64,000 bases of DNA from Alnus glutinosa (Eukaryota > Streptophyta > Magnoliopsida > Fagales > Betulaceae): contig NC_084889.1 in NCBI RefSeq assembly GCF_958979055.1, positions 1,922,001 to 1,986,000 of the forward strand, read 5' to 3'. Below, in pieces: positions 1-10,787 of this stretch. The first letter of the stretch is position 1. Every line of letters starts with the position of its first letter. Made by a program: the position numbers and the translations under genes. Under the pieces are notes generated by a model. That model did no database searches, had not been told where the DNA came from, and saw nothing but the letters and a program-made list of their open reading frames with translations.

Positions 1-1424
1 ATTTCTGCACTGGCTTGTGCAAAATCCCAAAGGGCAAGCAGTGCCCAACTGGTACCGGACCTGGTTGGATATGCTGCTTGGACTGCAAGAACATTACGGA
101 GACAAGATGGGATGATCCACCTTACAAGATAAATGCTTCAGGTTTGCAGGTGCCAATAGGGTATAAAACCATAGCCACTAGTGCAGTTCACTACAATGGT
201 GTTTTGGAGTATGATGCTCACAGTCTCTATGGTTTCTCTCAAACCGTTGCAACTAATAAAGCCCTTCAAGGACTTGAGGGCAAGAGACCATTCATACTAT
301 CTCGCTCCACTTATGTTGGTTCGGGCAAATATGCTGCCCATTGGACAGGTGATAATCAAGGCACTTGGGAGAATTTGAGGTACTCAATTTCCACTATGCT
401 CAACTTTGGTATCTTTGGGGTGCCAATGGTTGGTTCAGATATATGCGGGTTCTATCCACAACCTACAGAAGAACTTTGCAACCGCTGGATTGAAGTTGGT
501 GCTTTCTATCCCTTCTCAAGGGATCATGCAAACTACTATTCCCCAAGACAGGAGCTTTATCAATGGCAGTCAGTTGCTGAGTCTGCTCGAAATGCTCTGG
601 GTATGAGGTATAAGCTCCTGCCTTACCTGTACACCTTGAGCTACGAGGCTCATATCAGTGGAGCCCCAATTGCCAGGCCACTTTTCTTCTCCTTCCCAAG
701 TTACAGCGAGTGTTATGGGCTGAGCACCCAGTTCTTGCTAGGGAGCAGTCTCATGGTATCGCCAGTTCTTGAGCAAGGAAAGTCAGAGGTTCAAGCACTG
801 TTTCCCCCCGGTACTTGGTACAGTTTGTTTGATATGACACAAACCATTGCATCAAAAGAGGGGAGCTATGTCACACTGGATGCACCTTTGCACGTGGTTA
901 ATGTGCATTTGTATCAGAATACCATTCTACCAATGCAGCAGGGTGGACTGATTTCAAAGGAAGCTAGAATGACACCTTTCAGCCTGATCGTGACATTCCC
1001 GGCCGGAGCCACTGAAGGAGCAGCCAAAGGGAACATTTTCCTTGATGAAGATGAGCTGCCTGAAATGAAACTTGGAAATGGGTACTCCACCTATGTTGAT
1101 TTTTATGCAACCCTTACTAAGGGAACTGTGAAGGTCTGGTCACAGGTCCAGGAGAGCAAGTATGCTTTAGGTAAGGGTTGGTATATTGGAAAGATTGCGG
1201 TGCTGGGATTGGATGGAAGTGGAGGGGCATCTGCACTTGAGATTGATGGAAACCCGGTGACAGGTGCTTCAAACATAGAGCTGACCGCAACAGAGCAGAA
1301 GTTCCTCGGGGAGCTGGAAGATGGAGATGATAAGAAGAAGAGTGTGATGGTAGAGGTTAGTGGTTTGTCACTCGCTGTAGGAAAGAACTTCGCCATTTCC
1401 TGGAAAATGGGGACGAAAGGCTGA
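1..1424 (+). CDS. Alpha-glucosidase, glycoside hydrolase family 31 (3' part, runs off the left edge)
   Basis: The frame is open from base 3 to the TGA at 1422-1424 and encodes the last 473 residues of a plant GH31 alpha-glucosidase, an enzyme of about 900 residues that is usually secreted or apoplastic and releases glucose from alpha-glucans. The visible part starts at the FCTGLC stretch. In the family this follows the DMNE motif holding the nucleophile Asp, so the nucleophile should lie a few residues left of the window. The acid/base Asp of the WTGDNQG motif is present (codon 351-353), as are [26 protein letters not shown] and the following [12 protein letters not shown] block. The C-terminal beta domains follow without a stop or an intron. 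The likely 3' UTR is CT/T-rich to about 1700. Alpha-xylosidase is the closest alternative, but the C-rich CCLDCKNIT segment fits plant alpha-glucosidase better. Confidence 0.95.
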   Translation, partial: FCTGLCKIPKGKQCPTGTGPGWICCLDCKNITETRWDDPPYKINASGLQVPIGYKTIATSAVHYNGVLEYDAHSLYGFSQTVATNKALQGLEGKRPFILSRSTYVGSGKYAAHWTGDNQGTWENLRYSISTMLNFGIFGVPMVGSDICGFYPQPTEELCNRWIEVGAFYPFSRDHANYYSPRQELYQWQSVAESARNALGMRYKLLPYLYTLSYEAHISGAPIARPLFFSFPSYSECYGLSTQFLLGSSLMVSPVLEQGKSEVQALFPPGTWYSLFDMTQTIASKEGSYVTLDAPLHVVNVHLYQNTILPMQQGGLISKEARMTPFSLIVTFPAGATEGAAKGNIFLDEDELPEMKLGNGYSTYVDFYATLTKGTVKVWSQVQESKYALGKGWYIGKIAVLGLDGSGGASALEIDGNPVTGASNIELTATEQKFLGELEDGDDKKKSVMVEVSGLSLAVGKNFAISWKMGTKG

Positions 1425-1913
1425 GGATTAGATGATAAGAGGTTCTTAGCTCTGTTTTCGACTGCCTATTTAGGATTTTTTTGCTTTTCTCTTTCTGATT
1501 GTTGATGCTTTTTTCATCGTCTTTTTTTGGGTTCTTGATGGAGAGGAGATGAGCTAATAAGTGTTCATCCTTTTTCATGCATGCAAGCCAAGAGAGTGAG
1601 GTTTATATCGACATTACTTTGCTTAAAGGCCCGCCATTCATGTTGTAGCTTAAAGAGCTGTAATGCAAATTTCTTGTCTTTTAAATTATATCTTTCTTCG
1701 TGTTCAGTCGTATTGGTTAATTCTTCCCTTCCCTTCCCGTCCTGCACGCACACATGGTTTCGTTCTCGATTTGTACCACATTTCCTTTCGATTTTCTGGT
1801 TTCAAAATGAGCTATTTGAAAACATAGTTTTTAAAAACGGAGTTAAGCATTTGCTAAGATTACGGTTTGGCCTTTAAAAATGCATCATTTTGCCTATGAT
1901 TTGAAAACGTATG
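1425..1913. other. 3' UTR of the alpha-glucosidase gene and short spacer
   Basis: There is no coding capacity here beyond shadow frames. The first 250-300 bases are T-rich and look like a 3' UTR. Bases about 1820-1910 resemble a low-complexity 'aaaacg/aatcgca' repeat also seen at 42420-42720 and 56890-57090, so the TRIM that follows probably landed next to or in an old repeat. Confidence 0.5.
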
Positions 1914-2120
1914 TGTAACACCCCGGTCCCATATTGGGAAGACATGAATAGTTCACAAAGTGAGTAGTTTATAAAGATACTCATGGGTGTTAAGTCTCAC
2001 ATTGCCTAGTTACTAGGTGAAACTGGGCTTTATAATGGATTCTTGGAAAAGCTTTAAATTGACTAGTCCTTTTGGAGTGATAGCGCAGATGTGGCTAGCG
2101 CTTTTCCTTGGGTCGTTATA
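1914..2120 (+). repeat. Left LTR of the TRIM
   Basis: 207 bp, starting TGTAACACCCC and ending in GTTATA directly before the primer-binding site. It differs from the right copy mainly near bases 1939-1961 and by scattered single substitutions. Confidence 0.85.
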
Positions 2121-2219
2121 AATGGTATCAGAGTCACCTAGTAACGCCAGGTCATGTGGTACTGGAGCATCGCATGACATGGCCCTGACGGGGACGTCAG
2201 GAGTTTAAGGGGGGGAGTT

Positions 2220-2426
2220 TGTAACACCCCGGTCCCATATTGGAAAGAGATAAATAGTTCACAGCGTGAGTAGTTTATAAAGATACTCATGGGTGTTAAG
2301 TCCCACATTGCCTAGTTAGTAGGTGAAACTGGGCTTTATAATGGATTCTTGGAAAAGCTTCAAATTGACTAGTCCTTTTGGAGTGATAGCGTAGATGTGG
2401 CTAGCACTTTTCCTTGGGTCGTTATA
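2220..2426 (+). repeat. Right LTR of the TRIM
   Basis: 207 bp, preceded by the polypurine tract. It has the same length and the same ends as the left copy. Confidence 0.85.
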
Positions 2427-3074
2427 GTGTGTGTTTTCTACAATTTTTGATGTAGCATAGTGTAGTGAGTCACAAAATTAACAAACACAACTCACAACTT
2501 TTCAACAAAACCAAGAAAAATTAAGAATTTAAGGAAAAACTTAAGAAAAATCACTCCTAGAGTGTTTCTTATGAAAAACTGAGAGGAATGCAACATAAAA
2601 TAGGCCCTAAGCTGTCTTTATTGGGTTTATTTTTAAAATAGTCATAAACCTATAAAACACGAAATGAAAACACTCTGCCGCGATTTTCATTTGAATTAGA
2701 AATGCGATAAAACCGTATGAATACTTTCGGTTGAATGAGCTTGCAATAGAATGCCTTGAAACTTGGTACTCAATTCAACGAGATGCGACCGTGATAGCAT
2801 TCAGATTAGGTTTGACAATTTTAATACGATCCGCAAATCTGACATGAATATATAGGATTTAAGTTTAGGTTATAACATGTTTATGATCCGTCAACTTGTT
2901 TATGACACATTTATGATATGTTTACTACACATTTATGATGCATTTTTTACTATATTAGTTAAACGGGTTAACACGCCAACTCGTTTTTCTAAATCAAGTT
3001 CAGATGCCTTCGGTCTCGGTATTGGTCTCAATTTTGGACAATTCTTTTGATCACAGACCGACCAACACTTTGAT
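2427..3074. other. Intergenic, no gene seen
   Basis: AT-rich sequence with short repeats of the type 'tgtttatgatacatttatgat' around 2870-2945. I see no ORF, RNA gene or transposon end here. Confidence 0.5.
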
Positions 3075-3822
3075 TAGGGGTGATCAAATACCTGCAGCTC
3101 CTTCCCTAAAATCCCTTGTTTTAGTTGATTTTTTGCGGGTACGGGTCTAAAAATGATATACCCGTGCGAGGCAAGGCGGGGCGGGTTGGGGGTTTTTAAA
3201 TTCCGGGGCCCCACCCCGCTGACCCTCTAAAAACCTAAAATTCTAAAAATCCTACCCGGCTACGTACCAAGCCCTTCATCATTTCTATTTTCTTCTTCTT
3301 CTTGCGTGGCGGTCACCTACCCTTCTTCTTCTTCCTTTTCTCCTTCACCCCCTCACCCCCTTCCGCCCTGGAAGAAACTATTTTCCCAGAAAAAATCCTA
3401 AGTTCTCCGTCTTCCCTTTTCTTCCCCTATGCCGCACAACGCCACAGCCTCGATCGATCGTTCCCATCTTCGCTGGCTTTGCCGATCCTGTGGCCTGTGG
3501 GGACGTCATGAACATGCAGTTTCAAGACTTGGAAGATCGGCTTCAATACTGGTTGTGGCTCTGCGATTGCATCATCGTCCATAGGTTGGTATTTCTCTCA
3601 TTCTCTGACTTCTGTTGTTATCATTTCTTTATGAATATATGTGGCTTGAATGTAGGTATTGATTATATTAAATATGGGTATTGAATCTGGCTTTAGTTTG
3701 ATTTTTTTTTGATGTTTTGGCCTGAATCAAGAATACCTGCACAACCCACAAACCCCACGTCCCTTGCCCCGCACGAATGTCACTGTTTTACATAGGTGTA
3801 AATTTGTGAACCCGCACCCCTA
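3075..3822. mobile_element. Possible hAT-like non-autonomous element
   Basis: The segment starts TAGGGGTG and ends CACCCCTA, an 8-bp inverted end typical of several hAT families. G/C-rich subterminal blocks (about 3125-3205 and 3745-3820) look partly inverted relative to each other, with CCCGTGCGAGG against CCCCGCACGAA. I could not match an 8-bp target duplication (ACTTTGAT against CAAGACGA), which lowers confidence. No transposase frame is present. Confidence 0.33.
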
Positions 3823-6082
3823 CAAGACGAAGGCAAAAAAAAGGTCAAAAAAAAAGGGCATTTCCTGCCCATGCTCGGCCCTAACTTTGATGGAGGCTCT
3901 CTCAAACTAAATTGTTGAACCTCTATTAATAAACATTAGAACTAGCATTTTGAATAAGCTTTTGAGCACCACTAAAATTGTCATGTCAGAATTAAAAGAC
4001 ATGATCTTTTCATTGTGACTGGTCTAGTCTGACCTGCATGATTTTTCAACCGCCATTTTTTAAAATGTACTCCCAAAAGAGACTGTTGGTAATTTTATTT
4101 AAAATTTCACTTTTTGACATGTTAAATGGCGACTTTAGTTGACTTCAAGTAAATACTTTTAAAACACATACCCGTTTCAAAACAAAGAAATGCTTTAATA
4201 ATATGCCTAAACCTAAGCCACGACAGTTGAATGAAGTACAGGTGAGGTCTCTGACCAGTCATGAAGTTGCATCGAAGCTTCAATGGGTTTTGACATTTTC
4301 TTGATAAAGTCTTTATTTTTTTTTTTGTTTTTTTGGAACAATTTTTTCTTTTTGAACAATAGAACAATGAAATTTGATCATTTTGAATAAAGTTGTACCA
4401 TTCTTATTACTCAATTATTGAAATATAACATATTGTTTTAACAAAATAATATCATATAAATAATCTGAAATTTTTTTTATCCAAACCTAATATATGTTAA
4501 ACGGCAGTCTTATTTAAACCATGCGACACATTATTAGTATATGGTGAATTTGCCAACCAAAAAGCAAAAATGAAATAGTATGTAAAATTCAGTGTAGAAT
4601 GGACAAAAAGTAAGATGAAAGAGTGATAGAATATGGGAGTTAAAAAAGAAATAGAGTTACAGATAAAGTAGAATGTGATAAGCGATTAAGTAGACCTTAA
4701 GTGATTTTATGTAATTAAATTACCTTTAATCTTATCTCTTAAAATATATATTTCACATTTTCTTCATTTTTTTTTTTTTTTTTAAGATGTTTGAAGAAGA
4801 TGCTTTATTTAATATAAGAAAAAGTTCACATATCAAACTATCATTCAATTATTAATGTCTTCCTAAATTACTAATTGTGACTATTTTTACACTCCTAAAC
4901 GGTGAGTTGCCTCATTTGCTTCAGTTTTAATGTGTCAAATACCATGACTAAAAATCATTTAATGCCATCTTTATATCTTCAATCAACTGCACGCACAATT
5001 TTTTTTTTTTTTAAAAAAAAAAAACTAAATTGGAGTAACATTTTTTAACATAATCTATAAAATTATTATGTATTCTTAAAGAACATGTAAAAAGCAAGTG
5101 TTTTTTCTTGTTTCTTAAATAGAGTTTCGTCGTACTATGTACTGATGTACAAGTAGGTTGCCATAACTATTATTGTGCAACGGCAGGCTAACTACCGCTG
5201 TAAATGGTGTGTACGCACAACGGCAAACGAAATTGCCAAATAACTAAAATGCATTTATGGCCCTTTTTACTTTCATCCGTTTACTTAACTCCCCCATCAA
5301 TGGATGGAGAGCTAACCAGTACCCTCTCATGAAATGCAATAATTCCTATTTCTTGCTCTACTCTAAACGCCTATCCTCTTCGCTGTGACTCTCTGTCAAC
5401 TGCCTTTTTATCCCGGGCGACATTACTTACCCACAAATTTTAATACTTAATAATTGGCACACATGCCACCCTATGCAATAATTTGTTCTATAAATAACGT
5501 TTTCTACAAAATTTCTTCCGTTAACTTATAAATTAATCATATGTCTCTAAAACATGTAATTTTCACTTAAATTTTAAAAGTATATATATATCCATGTGAA
5601 AATCATGTTTTTTATCAACGTATTTTAATTTAATAAATCGAATTAAATCAATTTTAGACAATTAAGTTTGTAAAAATAAATAAACTCTTTCCTGTTACCA
5701 TTTTTATATAAGAATTCCAAGACCTCATTTGGTTTTTTTTTTTTTTTTTTTTTTTTTGAGATGGCATTCAAATGTAGGGTTGTGCTTGTAAAAATTTAGT
5801 TAGAAATTCAAGCAAAATTGGAAATATATATATATATATCTTTGACTTGAAAACCTAAAAACATTGTTAACATAAATCGCCTACAAAATTGGGGACCCAT
5901 AACAAAATTTAGGACGTCTCGAGAGAGGGGACCAAAAGACTTTTTTTTTTTTTTTTTTTTTTTTAATGTTATCCATGGAGGTAGTTTGTGGACAGGTACG
6001 TTAGAAAAACAAGTATTTTATGAACCGGTCAAAAATTCAAGGAAGATTAGAAAATAAAAAGATATATAAATAGGTGAAAACC
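3823..6082. other. AT-rich intergenic DNA
   Basis: Mostly A/T with several T runs of about 20 (4768-4783, 5736-5757, 5941-5964) and short AT stretches. I find no convincing gene, RNA or bounded mobile element. Confidence 0.5.
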
Positions 6083-6173
6083 CATTTTCTTCCTCTATAT
6101 TTGGGAAGGTCCAATTGCAAATCATGACGCGGAGATTTGATTGGACCTCCCAAATATGGAGAAAGAAAATCTT
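6083..6173. repeat. Long imperfect hairpin
   Basis: Bases about 6083-6122 and 6133-6173 are inverted copies. The core is ATATTTGGGAAGGTCCAAT on the left, facing ATTGGACCTCCCAAATAT on the right, with a 10-base loop containing GACGCG. The pairing extends outward through a pyrimidine/purine stretch. It could be a small foldback transposon or a hairpin-forming transcript. Confidence 0.55.
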
Positions 6174-6335
6174 GAAAAAGAAAAAGAAAAAAAGCGGAAA
6201 AGAGTTGGTGTGAAGCCGGCGCTTTCCACGCAACTTCACTCGATTCGCATGGGCCTCGTCATCATCAACCACCCAACAGGTGGCAGACACCTGTCCCCAA
6301 TAGAAACAGGTGTCTCACTCTCCGACGGAGTCAGC

Positions 6336-6407
6336 GCGGGAAAGTGGGCGTTTTGGCGCGAAAAAGAGGCGCGTGGTGGGTTCCACGTCGGCGCCATTGG
6401 CGGGAAA
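6336..6407. promoter_or_regulatory. Cluster of three E2F consensus sites in a GC-rich patch
   Basis: Three exact matches to the E2F consensus GCGSSAAA lie in one orientation within 72 bp: GCGGGAAA at 6336-6343, GCGCGAAA at 6356-6363 and GCGGGAAA at 6400-6407. The middle one sits in TTTTGGCGCGAAAA, which reads almost the same on both strands. The patch (about 6210-6440) is far richer in G+C than its surroundings. In plants such clusters mark promoters of S-phase genes, yet I find no gene start close by on either strand. It may be a duplicated promoter fragment or the promoter of an unrecognised transcript. Confidence 0.4.
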
Positions 6408-6510
6408 CCGAAGCGACCCTCCCGGTCCACTCATCTCCATTTGCGTAACCCACTTAGCCTCCTCAGGACCTCATGTGACATGCGGGGCATACACATACAT
6501 GCATGACCAT

Positions 6511-7067
6511 GTTTCCATGATAATGTGGACGACCCATTGTGCCACCATACATAATAGTCGTTTGGCCACGGGAGCTGTGCTTATGTTGGTTTTATATATA
6601 TATATATATATATTGAAACTGCTATATTAAACATTACACTAAAATATATAGCGGAGGGTAAGGGAAACAGTGAACCGCACTCGCTGAGACTTTTGCTAGT
6701 TGGAGTGTTGGTCTACCTACTCTGGGTACGGTTGGTTGGCACAGTATCCGCCGTCAGATGAACCATTTACAGATCTCAAGGCAAACATGGTCACGTGCAG
6801 GGAGGCTGTTCTTGAAATAGCATTTGTTTTCGCATTTTAAAAAGAAAAGTACACTTAAATAAATAAATAATAATCATAAAAAGAGAAGTACTAGGACACA
6901 GTCACCCATAAAATAAATAGATATAGTGTTTCAATAAACGAGCAAAGCTTAATAGTCGGTCGGTGGGTGGATGATGAATCTTATATGATATAACGATTTT
7001 ATCTTTCAATTTTTTTTTTTAAAAAAAAAAAAAAAAATCTTCTATTCAAATGGTGAGAGGGAGAAAG

Positions 7068-7112
<45 letters not shown>

Positions 7113-7818
7113 CTCCCACACTTATCTGATATCTCATGGTCAAAGTTTCCTGAAATAACTCCAAAAATTTCAAATAATAAGAAGGGTCTTTAGACTAATT
7201 CAGATCGGTTGAAATTGAACTCGTTTGTATTTGTTGTTATTTTGCGTTGCATATGCATTTTAATCTCAACAAATTCAGTTCCTATGAAAATGCAAACATA
7301 ATTATTTGTGTGTACATTGAAATTCTCGACCAGCAAAATAGCTAAAACAGTTGTTTCAACAAATCTGGAATCATTCAACTTTGAAGGATTTGTGTTTTCT
7401 TTTCTTATCTCAACTTTGACCGTTGTCATTTTTATAATGAATATTAGACTTTCGCAATGACCCACTAACTATGTCTCTTCTAATAACTTTATGGAGTCCC
7501 ACATAGGCAATTAATGGAGAACTCAAAGTCTCATATTTGAAATTGTCTACCTAATTTACAAAGAAATAGGATCGTCTTCATTAAATTGGAGCAGGTTTAT
7601 TTTATAATTTAAATTTTATTTTCTTCCATTTAAGAGTAGTGTCACCTTATTTAAAATTTTAAAGAGTAATTATATTTTTCACATTATTGATGTAGCATAT
7701 TTTATGTGTGTTTTTTTTATAGAAAAAAATAGATATATGGAAAATCATTTAAAATACGGTACATTAATCGGTGTGAAATGAGTCCAAAAAATATTATTAC
7801 TTAATTTTAAATAATGTG

Positions 7819-7872
<54 letters not shown>

Positions 7873-8161
7873 ATTATGTATGTAAAGTTTAATCTTAAAA
7901 TGAAAAGTATATATTTGACTAAAGTTAATAATGCAGCCTTCATACTCGTCTAAAGCATAAGAATCCTACCTAAAAAGGCTAGCCTAAAAAAAAAAAAAAG
8001 AAAAAAAAAAAGAAGCAATTTACCTATTTAAGCAACTTCATAAGCAAAAAAGGAAACCTTCATATGCTGTGAATTCTTCTATTCTATTCTGTTTTTTTTT
8101 TTTCTCATGTTTTAATTTAAGGAATTTCAATACCGCGATTTTTTTCCAAAAAGAAAACGAA
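6511..8161. other. AT-rich intergenic DNA with microsatellites
   Basis: Contains a run of about 40 T (about 7071-7110), AT dinucleotide arrays (about 6591-6612 and 7821-7870) and A-rich stretches. No gene seen. Confidence 0.5.
7821..7870. repeat. (AT)n microsatellite
   Basis: About 25 uninterrupted TA units. Confidence 0.9.
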
Positions 8162-8461
8162 TTAAAGAAAAATAAAAATTAGCGATTTCTTACCAAAATA
8201 ATAAAAGAACCAATAGGAACCTTCCTTTTCTGTAGCAGACTTGGGGACCAAGGCTTTCTCAGTGTCATCATCGTAAATATCACCAATTCCGGTCCTGATA
8301 TTGACGAGGGAATCGCAGTAGTAGTAGACAGAACCTGCTCTCTGATACGTAGCCAATCGCGGCGGTGTCTTTCCTAAATGAAGCGTCAACATCAGATACC
8401 CCACGCTCCCCGTAAGCAAGTACACAACACCCGCGAGACCCAAGTCCCCACCACCGTTCAA
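8162..8461 (-). CDS. Unrecognised ORF fragment, possibly a first exon or gene relic
   Basis: An open frame of about 99 codons reads NGGGDLGLAGVVYLLTGSVG, then a hydrophobic segment, then LGKTPPRLATYQRAGSVYYY and a D/E-rich stretch (GIGDIYDDDTEKALVP). The composition is coding-like and richer in G+C than the flanks. A possible 5' splice site, TTTTG|GTAAGAA, lies at about 8190-8200, after which the frame turns low-complexity. The first codon is TTG preceded by TAA, with no ATG until residue 24, so the start may have decayed or the segment may be an internal exon. No downstream exon was found on this strand. I do not recognise the family. One membrane-spanning segment near the N-terminus is likely. 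Confidence 0.33.
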   Translation of the reverse strand: MNGGGDLGLAGVVYLLTGSVGYLMLTLHLGKTPPRLATYQRAGSVYYYCDSLVNIRTGIGDIYDDDTEKALVPKSATEKEGSYWFFYYFGKKSLIFIFL

Positions 8462-8728
8462 TTAGAGAGTGCGTATCACGCGGGATAAGTTAGCGTGAGG
8501 CAAGGACTCGTGGGAGAAACAAACTCCACTGGCCCACAACGGCATGATATGTATGGCACGAGGGATGGGATGGTCATGCTCCATGAATGTGCTTTGCCTT
8601 GAAGGCCATGCCAGCTCATCAAAGCCATCCCCAAAAATATTTTAATTCCAAGAAAGACTTTTATATTAATTTTACTTGCCCTCTCTTTTAATGCTATTTT
8701 TGACCGCTTGGGAAAAAGTGAATGGCTT

Positions 8729-8766
<38 letters not shown>

Positions 8767-9114
8767 TGTGAAACGCAGTGTGTGCCAGGAGGAGAGATAG
8801 AGACGCCAAATAAAGGTGGTATGACTATAACATACTATGAATTTTTTGTTTGTCTTCGATTACCGAGAAAATTGTTTTTTTTTTTTTTTTTTTTTTAAGA
8901 ATATTTTATGTCTGATATTTTATTTGTTTATTATTATTATTTTTATTTTTCTGACGATGTTTCTATAGAGATTTGCGTCGGCGTTCAATGGTTGTAGAGT
9001 ATATATTCAGTTTATATCACTGTCCAGCAAAACCTTGATAACTCTTAACCGATCTTTGTCTCTTTTATGAGGGAAAATCTTGGCCATACATTTCTAATCC
9101 TCTGAGTCTCTTTT
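8462..9114. other. Spacer with GA microsatellite
   Basis: Contains a (GA)n run of about 35 bp at 8730-8764 and T-rich DNA. It lies upstream of both the minus-strand ORF at 8461 and the ERF gene, and may hold promoter sequence for either. No clear elements were recognised. Confidence 0.4.
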
Positions 9115-9794
9115 GGGGTTTGGGGTTTTGGTTGCTGCTTATATTTAGTATCTCACAGGACGATTTCTTGCTTTTGGTTTCTGGTTTTTTGTTCTCTGTT
9201 AGAGTAATAGAACAGGGAGAGAGAGAGGGGTTTTGGCGTTGTGGAAAGGAGCAAGCGAGGTTGTGGGTTAGCGGATTTATGTCGGCTGGGTTTGATTTGG
9301 TGCTGATTGGGGCTCTGTTGCAGCTCTGGCTTTTCTCTACTGCGATCTTCTCTGCGTTTTTTGCTCTCTGCTCTTGCTATTGCATGCTTCTCTGCTGTTT
9401 CTGGCAGAGATTGAATCTGGTGAATCCGTCCGTTTCGATGCGTTTGAGGCCAAAGAGGTATGGGCTTTTTGCGATTTTGATAAATCTCCGTTAAACCCTT
9501 GTTTTGAGTTCTGGGGTTTTTGGTGCTTTTCTGGGCTGAATCTGAGATGGGTTTGTGTGATTTTGGTATTTTTGCAGGACTTGTTCTGGAGTGGAGTGCT
9601 TTGGGGCTTTTCATATAAAACGATATTCTTTCCTTTTCTTGTTCCTCAGAGGGGGTCTCACTTGATATCGTTGAGATTCTGAGAGATTTTTGCCCTCTTT
9701 TTTAGCTTTCTCTGATTTTCTTTTGCATTGTACTTGAAAATTTCCTGGGTATTTTGAGGGGTTAGTTTGCGAGAGATTTTTCCTGTTTGTCATA
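9115..9794 (+). other. Probable 5' UTR and promoter-proximal region of the ERF gene
   Basis: T/G-rich sequence without a conserved protein. A plausible 5' UTR intron of 120 bp is visible: donor CAAAGAG|GTATGG at 9457/9458 and acceptor TTTTTGCAG|GAC at 9577/9578. Several short frames on both strands (such as 9120-9494 and 9153-9614) have no recognisable family and look like shadows of low-complexity sequence. Confidence 0.4.
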
Positions 9795-10787
9795 ATGTCA
9801 GAGCCACAGAAACGACCTGCCAATCTGAACAACATCTGCAAGAAGACTAAGAAACCTACAGGTCCTGTTGTAGAGTCCAAAACGATGAGGAAAGTCCGTG
9901 TAATCTGTTCAGATCCATACGCTACCGACTCATCTTCAAGCGAGAATGAGTCTGAGAGAAGCGATAGGAGGCCCAAGAAACTTAAACGATTCGTCCGCGA
10001 AATCACTCTTCCTCTTCTTGTTGAAAAACAAGCACCGAAGCCCCTTGAGACAGAGAGTTCTTCCCAGGACAGTAACGTTGAAGCCAGAGACCCCGAGAAG
10101 AAAAGGGTTTTGGCTAAAACCCCATCGATGGGTAATAGAAGACCCTCATCCTCAAAATACAGAGGGGTTAGGCAAAGGAAATGGGGCAAATGGGCGGCTG
10201 AGATTCGAGACCCGTTTAAAGGAGCAAGGATTTGGTTGGGCACTTACAATACTCCTGAAGAGGCTTCTGCGGTTTACGAGCGCAAGAGGCTCGAATTCGA
10301 AGCCGCTCTGGCTGCCATTTCCGATGCCGCCCCTGAGAAGAGCAACAACGCGTCGTCGTCTTCTGCTGCGATTTCTAAGTCAAAGAGCCACCATTTGGGT
10401 TCTTCAGATGACTCTGAGAGCGTGTTGTCACACACCTCTCCGGCTTCGGTGCTAGAGTTGGAGACCTCTGCGTCCAACACCAATGCGATTCTCACTGACG
10501 CAGTAAAAGAAGAGGGTGTTGATACTAATGCTGAGATTGATTTGGCAAGCCTTCAGATACCCGAAGATTTTGGTCTGTTTGGCGATGTTCCGTTTGAGCA
10601 AGAGCTTAGTTTTGTGCCGGAGTTCGATTCCCTCGGATTTGATAATATTGGGCAGTTTTTTGACGGCTTCGATGTTTGTGGGTTTGAGGACGGTGAACCT
10701 AGTGAGCTTCCTGACTGGGACTTAGGTGAGATTGGCGATGACATTACTGGTTGGATGAATGAACCCCTCAATATACCCTGCCTTTAA
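9795..10787 (+). CDS. CRF-type AP2/ERF transcription factor (ERF118-like)
   Basis: A single exon of 330 codons starts at an ATG in the context CATAATGTCAG. Residues about 17-75 form a cytokinin-response-factor type domain (KKTKKPTG, then [19 protein letters not shown], then [11 protein letters not shown]). Residues 121-171 are the AP2 DNA-binding domain ([34 protein letters not shown]), with the WG, WAAEIRD and WLG core intact. The region after it is Ser-rich. The C-terminus is acidic ([19 protein letters not shown]) and probably activating. AP2 plus an N-terminal CRF domain defines group VI / VI-L ERFs. The YERKRLEFE ending of the AP2 domain and the long linker fit the ERF118/119 branch better than classical CRF1-6. 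It should act in the nucleus on GCC-box-like targets. A 3' UTR probably extends to about 11110. Confidence 0.93.
   Translation: MSEPQKRPANLNNICKKTKKPTGPVVESKTMRKVRVICSDPYATDSSSSENESERSDRRPKKLKRFVREITLPLLVEKQAPKPLETESSSQDSNVEARDPEKKRVLAKTPSMGNRRPSSSKYRGVRQRKWGKWAAEIRDPFKGARIWLGTYNTPEEASAVYERKRLEFEAALAAISDAAPEKSNNASSSSAAISKSKSHHLGSSDDSESVLSHTSPASVLELETSASNTNAILTDAVKEEGVDTNAEIDLASLQIPEDFGLFGDVPFEQELSFVPEFDSLGFDNIGQFFDGFDVCGFEDGEPSELPDWDLGEIGDDITGWMNEPLNIPCL

Larger units (their letters stand above)
1914..2426 (+). mobile_element. TRIM retroelement (terminal-repeat retrotransposon in miniature), complete
   Basis: Two direct repeats of 207 bp each (1914-2120 and 2220-2426) both begin TGTAACACCCCGG and end GGGTCGTTATA. 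By eye they differ at about 10 positions, so they are roughly 95% identical. The 99-bp internal part starts two bases after the left repeat with TGGTATCAGAG (2123-2133), the classic primer-binding site matching initiator tRNA-Met. It ends with a polypurine tract AAGGGGGGGAG (2207-2217) just before the right repeat. It has no coding capacity, as expected for a TRIM. The flanks GTATG (1909-1913) and GTGTG (2427-2431) match at 4 of 5 positions and are a plausible decayed target duplication. I see no 5S rRNA-like block, so it is not Cassandra. Confidence 0.87.

Noticed and set aside
1914..2426. Simple tandem duplication instead of a TRIM
   Set aside because: The presence of a primer-binding site immediately after the first copy and a polypurine tract immediately before the second fits an LTR element and not a chance duplication.
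1914..2426. Cassandra-type TRIM
   Set aside because: I see no 5S rRNA-like segment in the LTRs.
3067..3830. Firm hAT assignment by 8-bp target duplication
   Set aside because: The 8 bases on each side (ACTTTGAT and CAAGACGA) do not match, so only a tentative call is kept.
9153..9614. 153-residue minus-strand ORF near the ERF leader
   Set aside because: It is rich in K, P, S and R from reverse-reading T/G-rich leader sequence, lies antisense to the likely 5' UTR and shows no family motif.
9611..10243. 210-residue minus-strand ORF over the ERF gene
   Set aside because: Shadow of the ERF coding sequence on the opposite strand.
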